A stretch of 5,663 nucleotides of DNA from Endomicrobiia bacterium (GCA_009782015.1 WQUP01000087.1:1-5663), one strand, 5' to 3'; positions 1-4,953 are shown, numbered from the stretch's first letter. Notes: generated by a model not told the origin, from the letters alone. Program-made: numbers and translations.

Positions 1-149
1 CCAGAAGCGTGTATAACGAGTTTATAGACTGCGGGATTCCGTCGGATAAGATGACATATCAAGGCTTTGCCGACACAATGCCGGTCAAGAGCAATGCAAC
101 TGCGGCAGGCAGAGCGGCAAACAGAAGGACGGAGATATTTGTAGAGTAA
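1..149 (+). CDS. OmpA-family outer membrane/peptidoglycan-binding protein, C-terminal fragment
   Basis: The reading frame is open from the window edge (first whole codon at 3) and ends at TAA 147-149, giving the last 48 residues of a protein whose start lies outside the window. The sequence matches the end of the OmpA C-terminal domain, which binds the diaminopimelate of peptidoglycan and anchors the outer membrane or a lipoprotein (OmpA, Pal, MotB-like) to the wall. Visible hallmarks are a GIPSDKMTYQGFADTMPV strand region (fragment residues 11-28), then N31 and the GRAANRR motif (residues 36-42), equivalent to the family's NxxGRxxNRRxE signature. The protein ends six residues after NRR, as is usual. 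Whether it is an OmpA porin, a Pal lipoprotein or another carrier of this domain cannot be told from the fragment. The stop codon directly abuts the repeat array that follows. Confidence 0.85.
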   Translation, partial: RSVYNEFIDCGIPSDKMTYQGFADTMPVKSNATAAGRAANRRTEIFVE

Positions 150-254
150 CGGCGGATGCGAGGATGCGAAGAGGCGAGGATGCGAGGCAACGGCGATGAC
201 GGCGGAAGATTAGAAGATTGGAGGGTTGGAAGCTTGGCAACGGCGAGAACGGCG
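150..254 (+). repeat. Left half of modular array: two 50-bp modules of four 8-bp units plus an 18-bp spacer
   Basis: The array begins one base after the OmpA-like stop codon. Module 1 has four octamers at 155-186 (gatgcgag, gatgcgaa, gaggcgag, gatgcgag) followed by an 18-bp spacer at 187-204 beginning gcaacggcgatgacggc. Module 2 has four octamers at 205-236 (gaagatta, gaagattg, gagggttg, gaagcttg) followed by an 18-bp spacer at 237-254 beginning gcaacggcgagaacggc. The exact 32+18 spacing therefore repeats with a 50-bp period, while the octamer sequence differs between modules. The same gcaac-gcga-acggc core appears again inside both complete palindromic elements (255-361 and 3045-3143). The strand is purine-rich. 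Open frames across it only translate the repeat and show no protein-like features, so no gene is called here. Confidence 0.8.
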
Positions 255-361
255 GAAGCTGAGAAGTTGGGAAGCTGGGAAGCTGAGCAAAGACAAAGAC
301 TTTGCCGTTATCGCTGTTGCTCAACTTCCCAACTTCTCAGCTTCCCAGCTCTCTCAACTTC
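255..361 (+). repeat. Palindromic octamer element, copy 1
   Basis: This element consists of four octamers (gaagctga, gaagttgg, gaagctgg, gaagctga; 255-286), a 34-nt centre (287-320, from gcaa to ttgc), and five inverted units (321-361), one of which is 9 nt (ccagctctc, 345-353). The two arms would pair imperfectly, with G-U pairs or C/T differences, to form a long hairpin. Positions 262-327 are identical over 66 bp to the reverse complement of 3071-3136, so this is a dispersed repeat. Compared with copy 2 this copy has one additional octamer (ccaacttc or its neighbour, about 328-336). It could be a non-autonomous mobile palindrome (REP/REPIN-like or MITE-like), a structural RNA element at a gene's 3' end, or both. 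No transposase is visible in the window. Confidence 0.85.
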
Positions 362-485
362 GGCGCGCAAGGCGCGCCTTGTTTGCGTCTTTTCTTCGCA
401 TCCTCGCGTCCTCGCATCTGCCGTTTACGTCTTTACTTCGCATCTTCGCATCCTGGCATCTATGCTTCGGCGCGCGCAGCGCGCC
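362..485 (+). repeat. Right half of modular array: inverted octamers, 18-bp spacers and two GC-rich hairpins
   Basis: The right side mirrors the left side of the array. A GC hairpin (ggcgcgc, loop aag, gcgcgcc; 362-378) is followed by an 18-bp spacer (377-394, containing gtttgcgtctttt), three inverted octamers (395-418: ttcgcatc, ctcgcgtc, ctcgcatc), another 18-bp spacer (419-436, containing gtttacgtcttta), and four inverted octamers (437-468: ttcgcatc, ttcgcatc, ctggcatc, tatgcttc). A second GC hairpin then closes it (ggcgcgc, loop gca, gcgcgcc; 469-485). The octamers are the reverse complement of the gatgcgag type in the left half, so positions 155-468 form a nested palindrome: gatgcgag-type arms outside, gaagctgg-type arms inside. 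GC hairpins follow the sequence cttc in all three instances in the window (362, 469, 3144). No gene is seen here. Confidence 0.8.
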
Positions 486-495
486 TTGCGGCGCC

Positions 496-525
496 TTGAC
501 TTTTTAAGCGGAAATAGTTTATAAT
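496..525 (+). promoter_or_regulatory. Sigma70-type promoter for rplM-rpsI
   Basis: A -35 box TTGACT (496-501) and a perfect -10 box TATAAT (520-525) are separated by 18 bp, which predicts a start of transcription near 532 and a leader of about 77 nt before rplM. The -35 box lies about 10 bp beyond the last GC hairpin of the repeat array, so the array sits immediately upstream of, and possibly inside, the promoter's upstream region. The tract ttgacttttt recurs at 3164 just beyond the second repeat copy. Confidence 0.75.
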
Positions 526-608
526 ACCGAAACTCTGCGGGTATTCGGTGTCCGCCCCGGACATGCGTTGCCGGCAGGATTTATATTTTATAGGACAAGG
601 TTTGAAAG
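526..608 (+). promoter_or_regulatory. Untranslated leader of rplM with a small hairpin and Shine-Dalgarno
   Basis: The predicted leader contains a perfect 6-bp stem with a CCC loop (tgtccg 549-554, cggaca 558-563). A Shine-Dalgarno-like AAGG lies at 597-600, eight bases before the rplM ATG. In several bacteria L13 synthesis is controlled through structures in the rplM leader, so an autoregulatory role is possible. This leader shows no recognised consensus that I can identify, so the regulatory reading is inference. Confidence 0.3.
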
Positions 609-1040
609 ATGAACAAAAAGACTTATTTACCCAAAGTTGACGCAATCGAAAGAAAATGGCATCTCATAGATGCGGACGGAAAAGTTTTAGGAAGGCTGGC
701 CGTTGAAGTCGCCGACAAACTCAGAGGCAAAAAGAAAGTTATCTATACTAACCATATAGACTGCGGAGATTTTGTCGTGGTTACCAATGCCGCAAAGATT
801 GTTCTTACCGGCAAAAAACTCGACCAGAAAACGCATTTTACTTTTTCTGGTTATCCGGGCGGTGCAAAGTTAAAACCCTATTCCGTGCTCATGGCCGAAG
901 ATCCGGAAAAGGCTCTCATGTACGCCGTCAAAGGCATGCTTCCCAAAAATAAGCTTGCCGACAAACAGCTTACGAGGCTTAAAGTTTACAGAGATGAGAA
1001 GCATTCCCACGGCGCGCAATTGACAAAAGCAGGCGGTTAG
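609..1040 (+). CDS. rplM: 50S ribosomal protein L13
   Basis: L13 is an early-assembling protein of the large ribosomal subunit that binds 23S rRNA. The 143-residue product matches the family's usual length of about 142. Recognisable segments in order are the RKWHLIDADGKVLGRLA N-terminus (residues 15-31), the conserved HIDCGDFVVVTNA stretch (49-61), and the L13 signature VKGMLPKNKL...LTRLKVY (107-127), ending near KHSHGAQ. Position 48 is Asn where many L13 proteins have Pro before the conserved His; I see no reason to think this is damaging. The start is supported by AAGG at 597-600 and by alignment with the family N-terminus. It is followed by rpsI, its usual operon partner, but a palindromic repeat lies in the 134-bp gap. 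Transcription is probably from the promoter at 496-525. Confidence 0.97.
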   Translation: MNKKTYLPKVDAIERKWHLIDADGKVLGRLAVEVADKLRGKKKVIYTNHIDCGDFVVVTNAAKIVLTGKKLDQKTHFTFSGYPGGAKLKPYSVLMAEDPEKALMYAVKGMLPKNKLADKQLTRLKVYRDEKHSHGAQLTKAGG

Positions 1041-1048
1041 TTCTCTCT

Positions 1049-1135
1049 TTTGTCATCCCCGAGATTTGTAATCGGGGATCTGCCGTAAAGACCGGATTGC
1101 CGCGTCGAGGCTTCGTCTCTCCTCGCAATGACAAA
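1049..1135 (+). repeat. 87-bp palindromic repeat with 8-bp terminal inverted repeats, between rplM and rpsI
   Basis: The ends are perfect 8-bp inverted repeats (tttgtcat 1049-1056, atgacaaa 1128-1135). Inside is a perfect 8-bp hairpin (atccccga 1055-1062, tcggggat 1072-1079), followed by a GC-rich half (attgccgcgtcgagg..., ctcctcgcaatgaca) that has partial internal pairing. Terminal repeats, compact palindromic structure and placement in an operon gap are typical of a MITE-like or REP-like dispersed element. From memory, elements with TGTCAT...GATTGCCGCGTCG...CTCGCAATGACA are frequent in a range of bacterial genomes; I have not searched this. It starts eight bases after the rplM stop codon and has no T-run, so it is unlikely to be a simple terminator. 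Confidence 0.7.
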
Positions 1136-1174
1136 GAAGTGCAAGTGTAGTGAAATTTAAAACAGAGGTATGAA

Positions 1175-1570
1175 ATGAGCAACGTTTCTTATTTAAGCGC
1201 GGGCCGCAGAAAAAATTCCATAGCGCGCGTGAAGGTTTCCAAAGGCAGCGGCAAATTGATAATCAACGATAAAACCGTCGACGACTATTTCGGCGGTCTT
1301 GAAAGGCATAAAAGAGTTGTCATGAAGCCGTTTTCTGTATGGAGCGGCGTAAAAGGCTACGATTTTGACGTAACCGTGACGGGCGGCGGAGTAACCGGTC
1401 AGGCCGGGGCGATAAGCCACAGCCTTGCAAGAGCTATACTCAGCCTCAACGAAACGTCAAAAGATGCATTGAGAAAAGAAGGGCTTCTCACCAGAGATTC
1501 AAGAATGGTAGAGAGAAAGAAACCCGGAAGGCCGAAAGCAAGGAAACGCTTCCAGTTTTCTAAACGTTAA
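1175..1570 (+). CDS. rpsI: 30S ribosomal protein S9
   Basis: S9 is a small-subunit head protein whose C-terminal tail reaches the P-site tRNA. The product has 131 residues, normal for the family. The N-terminus contains SAGRRKNSIARVKV (residues 8-21), the S9 signature GGGVTGQAGAISHSLARAIL lies at about 70-89, and the basic C-terminus reads DSRMVERKKPGRPKARKRFQFSKR, ending in the expected SKR. The ATG at 1175 is preceded by AGAGG (1164-1168) at a spacing of 6. An upstream ATG at 1170 is followed at once by a stop (ATG AAA TGA) and is too close to the Shine-Dalgarno to be a start. It is most likely cotranscribed with rplM through the intervening palindromic repeat, since no promoter is evident in the gap. 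Confidence 0.97.
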   Translation: MSNVSYLSAGRRKNSIARVKVSKGSGKLIINDKTVDDYFGGLERHKRVVMKPFSVWSGVKGYDFDVTVTGGGVTGQAGAISHSLARAILSLNETSKDALRKEGLLTRDSRMVERKKPGRPKARKRFQFSKR

Positions 1571-1585
1571 TTTCAACAGCCGTGT

Positions 1586-1649
1586 CCTGAATCCCGTACT
1601 AAGACCTTACGGGACGGGTTTATTTCAGGGTCAGGCGTTAGTTTTTTTT
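1586..1649 (+). terminator. Compound hairpin region with T8 run after rpsI (possible terminator/antiterminator)
   Basis: Structure 1 pairs cctgaa (1586-1591) with ttcagg (1624-1629), and directly inside it tcccgta (1592-1598) with tacggga (1608-1614), giving two contiguous perfect stems of 6 and 7 bp with a 9-nt bulge on the 3' side. Structure 2 pairs gacctt (1603-1608) with agggtc (1627-1632, one wobble) and ctaa (1599-1602) with ttag (1638-1641), with a 5-nt bulge, and ends directly at a run of eight T (1642-1649). The two structures share bases and exclude each other. Structure 2 has the shape of a weak intrinsic terminator for rpsI and Structure 1 would prevent it. Folding energies were not computed. 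Confidence 0.4.
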
Positions 1650-1650
1650 C

Positions 1651-1692
1651 AAGACACCCTTGCGTCATAACTGTGGCCGGGGTGTCTTTTTT
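1651..1692 (+). terminator. Intrinsic terminator just upstream of glnA
   Basis: A perfect 9-bp stem (aagacaccc 1651-1659, gggtgtctt 1680-1688) with a 20-nt loop is followed by a T-run (1687-1692). It has the form of a rho-independent terminator on the + strand; read from the other strand there is no T-run. It ends 22 nt before the glnA ATG and 9 nt before the Shine-Dalgarno. Either it ends the ribosomal-protein transcript and glnA is transcribed by readthrough, or it is a regulated leader terminator (attenuator) of glnA. Confidence 0.7.
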
Positions 1693-1697
1693 AGCCG

Positions 1698-1711
1698 CTT
1701 TGGAGGCAAAG
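1698..1711 (+). promoter_or_regulatory. glnA Shine-Dalgarno displayed in a small hairpin loop
   Basis: GGAGG (1702-1706) is eight bases before the ATG at 1715 and fixes that start over the in-frame ATG at 1724. It lies in a perfect 5-bp stem (ctttg 1698-1702, caaag 1707-1711) whose loop is exactly gagg, so the ribosome site would be mostly unpaired. The stem is weak and may be incidental. Confidence 0.5.
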
Positions 1712-1714
1712 TAA

Positions 1715-3040
1715 ATGGGGAAAATGACAGCAGCCGACGTAATCAAGATTGTAAAAGAGCAAAATATACGTTTTATAAAGCTTTGGTTTGCCGACATTTT
1801 GGGGCAGGTCAAATCTTTTTCTCTTTCGGACAGGGAACTTGAAAACGCTTTGAACGACGGTATGGGCTTTGACGGCTCGTCGGTGGAAGGCTTTGCAAGA
1901 ATATACGAATCCGACTTGATAGCAAAGCCGGATCCGTCAACTTTCAGCGTGCTTCCGTGGTCGGAAGACGGCATCGCGGTCGCAAAGATGTTCTGCGACA
2001 TTCAGTACCCGGACGGAAAACCCTACGAAGGCGACGGCCGCCACGTTCTTAAAAAGCAGATCGCAAAAGTGAAAAAGCTCGGATACACGTTTAATGTCGG
2101 GCCGGAACTTGAGTTTTTCTATTTTAAAGACGATACCGCTCCGGTTACCATGGATAAGGGCGGATACTTTGACTACATAAACGACAGCGCCAACAGCATA
2201 AGAAGAAAAACGATTCTCCAGCTTGAAAAGCTCGGCATGAAAGTCGAATATTCCCACCACGAAGTCGCCCCTTCCCAGCACGAAATAGATCTGCGTTACG
2301 ACGAAGCGCTTTTGATGGCCGACAACGTTTTGGCTTACAAGATAGCGGTAAAACAGGTGGCGCACGAGCATGGTATGCACGCGTCGTTTATGCCAAAACC
2401 TTTGGAGCACGAAGCGGGTTCCGGAATGCACGTCCACCAGTCGCTTTTTGAAGGCGACAAAAATATTTTTTACGACGCCAAAGATGAATTCTTCCTTTCA
2501 TCAGTCGCAAAACATTATATAGCCGGCGTAATGAACCGCGTAAAAGAGATGTGCATAGTAACAAACCAATGGGTTAACTCATACAAAAGGCTTGTGCCGG
2601 GTTACGAGGCTCCGGTTTACATATCGTGGGCAAGAAGAAACCGTTCGGCTTTGATAAGGGTGCCCATGTATAAGCCCGGAAAAGAGAAAGCCACAAGGAT
2701 AGAGTTAAGATTTCCCGATCCGTCGTGCAACCCTTACCTTGCGTTTACCGTTATGCTTGCCGCAGGACTTGAAGGCATAGAAAATAAAGAAAAACTTGCC
2801 GCGCCCGTGGAAGTTGACATATTTCACATGAGCCGGGAAGAAAGAGAAAAAGGCGGCATAGAGTCTCTGCCGGGTTCGCTTCTTGAAGCCATAGAGTACG
2901 CCGAAAAATCGGATTTCCTTAAGAAAGCTCTCGGAGACCACATTTACCATAAGCTCTTGGAGAATAAGAAAATAGAGTGGGACATGTATATAAAGACGAT
3001 TTCGCCCTTTGAGATAAACAAATATCTGCCGATTTTATAA
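1715..3040 (+). CDS. glnA: Glutamine synthetase, type I-alpha
   Basis: The enzyme makes glutamine from glutamate, ammonia and ATP in the cytoplasm; family members are dodecamers. The 441-residue length fits GSI-alpha. The N-terminal beta-grasp domain includes FDGSSVEGFARIYESD (residues 52-67, signature 1). Catalytic features are ELEFF (E131, E133), HHEVAPSQHE (E183, E190), signature 2 KPLEHEAGSGMHVHQS (228-243, with H239), the flap region NSYKRLVPGYEAP (288-300) and RIELRFPDPSCNPY (328-341; E330, R332). Residue 234 is Ala where many enzymes have Asn (NGSGMH), which the family pattern permits. The region where adenylylated GSI-beta enzymes carry the NLYDLPPEE-type Tyr site reads DIFHMSREEREKGGIESLP, so adenylylation control is unlikely. 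Arg62, which mediates feedback inhibition in Bacillus GSI-alpha, is present. Start chosen by GGAGG at 1702-1706. A terminator directly upstream suggests transcriptional control. Confidence 0.97.
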   Translation: MGKMTAADVIKIVKEQNIRFIKLWFADILGQVKSFSLSDRELENALNDGMGFDGSSVEGFARIYESDLIAKPDPSTFSVLPWSEDGIAVAKMFCDIQYPDGKPYEGDGRHVLKKQIAKVKKLGYTFNVGPELEFFYFKDDTAPVTMDKGGYFDYINDSANSIRRKTILQLEKLGMKVEYSHHEVAPSQHEIDLRYDEALLMADNVLAYKIAVKQVAHEHGMHASFMPKPLEHEAGSGMHVHQSLFEGDKNIFYDAKDEFFLSSVAKHYIAGVMNRVKEMCIVTNQWVNSYKRLVPGYEAPVYISWARRNRSALIRVPMYKPGKEKATRIELRFPDPSCNPYLAFTVMLAAGLEGIENKEKLAAPVEVDIFHMSREEREKGGIESLPGSLLEAIEYAEKSDFLKKALGDHIYHKLLENKKIEWDMYIKTISPFEINKYLPIL

Positions 3041-3157
3041 GGCGGAAGCTGAGAGAGCTGGGAAGCTGAGAAGTTGAGCAACAGCGATAACGGCAAAGTC
3101 TTTGTCTTTGCTCAGCTTCCCAGCTTCCCAACTTCTAAGCTTCGGCGCGCAAGCGCG
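3041..3157 (-). repeat. Palindromic octamer element, copy 2 (centre inverted relative to copy 1)
   Basis: The element begins at the first base after the glnA stop codon. It has ggcg (3041-3044), four units (3045-3077: gaagctga, the 9-nt gagagctgg, gaagctga, gaagttga), a 34-nt centre (3078-3111, gcaa to ttgc), four inverted units (3112-3143: tcagcttc, ccagcttc, ccaacttc, taagcttc) and a GC hairpin (3144-3157). Positions 3071-3136 are identical to the reverse complement of 262-327. The outer flanks (ggcg on the left, ttcggcgcgcaa on the right) have the same orientation as in copy 1, so only the interior is inverted. It may act as a 3'-end structure or weak terminator for glnA, for which no other terminator is visible. 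Confidence 0.85.
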
Positions 3158-3163
3158 ACACAG

Positions 3164-3192
3164 TTGACTTTTTCTTATATTAGTGTTAATTT
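3164..3192 (+). promoter_or_regulatory. Possible promoter for pilB-pilC
   Basis: A TTGACT box (3164-3169) lies seven bases beyond the GC hairpin of repeat copy 2, in the same position and with the same following T-run as the rplM promoter's -35 box. The best -10 at a 17-bp spacing is TAATTT (3187-3192), a poor match; TATAAA at 3207-3212 and TATATT at 3176-3181 are better -10-like sequences but lack a well-spaced -35. A promoter somewhere in 3158-3225 is plausible because pilB follows a repeat and a functionally unrelated gene. Confidence 0.35.
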
Positions 3193-3248
3193 ATATGCCA
3201 GTTGTGTATAAAAATGCGGAGAATATGCCGAAATAGGAGATCGTACCG

Positions 3249-4949
3249 ATGGCTATCGCCCCTTTGAGAAAGAAATATTTGGGAGAAACGCTTGTCAGTC
3301 AGGGCGTTATTTCGCAGGATCAGCTCAATAAATGCATATTGAGGCAGGAAGAAACTAAAGAAAAGCTCGGGACGGTTCTCCTTCAAAACGGATATGTTAC
3401 CAAGGACGTTCTTCTCAACGCCTTGTCGTACTGCCTCGGCGTTCCGTTCGTAAGAAGCGCTGACCTCAGCGTGGACAGAGACGCCCTTGCCCTCATCTCC
3501 GAAAGAAATGCCAGAAGATTTCTCATAATGCCGCTTTCCGTGCGGGACAGCGTTTTAAATATCGCGATGGCCGACCCTTCCAACGTTGTAATGAAAGACG
3601 AAATAGAAAAAATCGTAGGCATGAGGATTTCCGTAAGCCTCATGGACGAAACCGAAATAAAAGAATCGATAGAAAAATTTTACGTCAGAACAAGCCTCGG
3701 AGGCGGAGACAGCGGCGGAGAAGATGCGGATATAACCGCATCCGACGACGCTCTGCCCAGAGACGACGAAGATATGACCGACAGCGCCGAAGCCGCTCCG
3801 GTTATAAGATACGTAAATTCGATATTTTTTGACGCGGTCGTGAACAAGGCTTCGGATATACATTTGGAAGTTTTTGAAAAAGACGTTACTCTCAGAATGA
3901 GAATAGACGGAATTTTGAGAGAAGTCTCGGCCCCCCAGAAAAAATACTACAACGCCATAGTCTCAAGAATAAAAATCATGTCAGACCTCGACATAGCCGA
4001 AAGAAGACTCCCTCAGGACGGAAAATGCAAAATTAAAGTAAACGGAAATAAAGTTGACGTCCGCGTATCCATGATACCGACGATTTACGGCGAAAAGGTC
4101 GTTATGCGTATGCTCAATAAAGATCTTTTCTCGCTCGATATAGAACAGATAGGAATGGCCGACAGCGAGCTCAAACTTTTTAAAGAAGCCATAAACATGC
4201 CTTACGGGATGATACTTGTCACAGGCCCCACAAGCTCCGGAAAAACGACTACTCTTTACTCGGCTCTCAAGGCGCTCAACACTCCGGACGTAAACATTCT
4301 CACAGCGGAAGACCCCGTCGAATACGAACTTAAAAACGTAAATCAGGTGCACGTAAGGGCCGACATAGGCCTGACATTTGCGCACATTCTGCGCTCTTTC
4401 ATGAGGCAGGACCCGGATGTTATACTCGTGGGAGAAATAAGAGACCAGGAGACGGCAGGAATAGCGATTCAGGCCGCGCTCACCGGCCACATGGTGTTTT
4501 CGACGCTCCATACCAACGATTCGGTCAGTACGCTCTCGAGAATGTCGTTTATGGGAATCGAATCTTTTCTCGTGGCCGATGCCGTAAATCTCGTTATGGC
4601 CCAAAGGCTTGTAAGAAAGATATGCCCCGACTGCAAAGAAGAAATTAAAAATCTTCCGGATAATATTTACGAAAAACTCAAACTCACCAGAGCCACTCCG
4701 ATTTACCGCGGCAAAGGATGCGACAAATGCGGCAGGTCGGGATATAAGGGAAGAACCGCGATATTTGAAATTCTGGCAATGAGCAGAGACATAAAGCAGC
4801 TTATAGTTAAAGACGCAAGCGATATAGAAATCAGGGACGCGGCCATAAGCAACGGACTCATCACTTTAAGGCAGGCGGCTACAAACAAGCTCATAGCGGG
4901 CGTTACTACCGTCGAAGAAGTTATGAGCGTTACCACGGCAACAGCTTAA
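3249..4949 (+). CDS. pilB: Type IV pilus assembly / type II secretion ATPase (PilB/GspE family) with MshEN domain
   Basis: This is a cytoplasmic hexameric ATPase that powers addition of pilin subunits to a type IV pilus or secretion pseudopilus. The 566-residue length is typical of PilB. The N-terminal MshEN domain shows two repeats, LGETLVSQGVISQDQL (residues 11-26) and LGTVLLQNGYVTKDVL (40-55); in characterised relatives such repeats bind cyclic di-GMP. A Gly/Asp-rich linker (about 150-184) precedes the N2 domain (IRYVNSIFFDAVVNKASDIHLE, 186-207). The motor domain has Walker A GPTSSGKTTT (326-335), Asp box TAEDPVEYE (352-360), Walker B DVILVGEIRDQE (390-401), His box TGHMVFSTLHTND (412-424) and a zinc-binding tetracysteine (C459, C462, C491, C494). 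Walker A has Ser where Gly is commonest (GPTGSGKT), within the GxxxxGK[ST] pattern. The start has AGGAG at 3235-3239. GspE of a type II system cannot be excluded. Confidence 0.93.
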   Translation: MAIAPLRKKYLGETLVSQGVISQDQLNKCILRQEETKEKLGTVLLQNGYVTKDVLLNALSYCLGVPFVRSADLSVDRDALALISERNARRFLIMPLSVRDSVLNIAMADPSNVVMKDEIEKIVGMRISVSLMDETEIKESIEKFYVRTSLGGGDSGGEDADITASDDALPRDDEDMTDSAEAAPVIRYVNSIFFDAVVNKASDIHLEVFEKDVTLRMRIDGILREVSAPQKKYYNAIVSRIKIMSDLDIAERRLPQDGKCKIKVNGNKVDVRVSMIPTIYGEKVVMRMLNKDLFSLDIEQIGMADSELKLFKEAINMPYGMILVTGPTSSGKTTTLYSALKALNTPDVNILTAEDPVEYELKNVNQVHVRADIGLTFAHILRSFMRQDPDVILVGEIRDQETAGIAIQAALTGHMVFSTLHTNDSVSTLSRMSFMGIESFLVADAVNLVMAQRLVRKICPDCKEEIKNLPDNIYEKLKLTRATPIYRGKGCDKCGRSGYKGRTAIFEILAMSRDIKQLIVKDASDIEIRDAAISNGLITLRQAATNKLIAGVTTVEEVMSVTTATA

Positions 4950-4953
4950 AAAC

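Noticed and set aside
155..254. CRISPR-like array because of the 32+18 bp period
   Set aside because: The 32-bp parts are themselves four degenerate octamers and differ between modules, while the 18-bp spacers are the conserved part; the array is also mirrored into a palindrome. No cas genes are present.
156..524. Several open frames on both strands over the octamer array (for example 156-524, 226-507, 302-499 and 85-324 minus)
   Set aside because: Their translations are low-complexity readouts of the repeat (recurring SWEAGKL or SQLPSF strings), they overlap each other in all frames, and none has a Shine-Dalgarno or a protein-like composition.
1170..1178. Two-codon ORF ATG AAA TGA overlapping the rpsI start
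   Set aside because: The Shine-Dalgarno is one base from this ATG, too close to use; most likely a chance sequence.
1571..1714. Sigma54 promoter upstream of glnA, as is common for nitrogen genes
   Set aside because: No GG-N10-GC core of the TGGCAC-N5-TTGC form is present in the gap.
2919..3131. Minus-strand open frame across glnA end and repeat copy 2
   Set aside because: It is antisense to glnA and to the repeat; the repeat part gives the same low-complexity peptide as copy 1.
3302..3347. Walker A change (GPTSSGKT in place of GPTGSGKT) as a sign of an inactive ATPase
   Set aside because: The position is variable within GxxxxGK[ST]; the Lys, Thr, Asp box, Walker B, His box and zinc cysteines are all intact. 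The motif itself is at about 4224-4253.
3981..4604. 207-codon minus-strand frame antisense to pilB (and similar ones at 1937-2437 and 5074-5619)
   Set aside because: These lie opposite strongly conserved coding sequence, have unlikely residue composition and no family resemblance; they reflect codon bias of the true genes.
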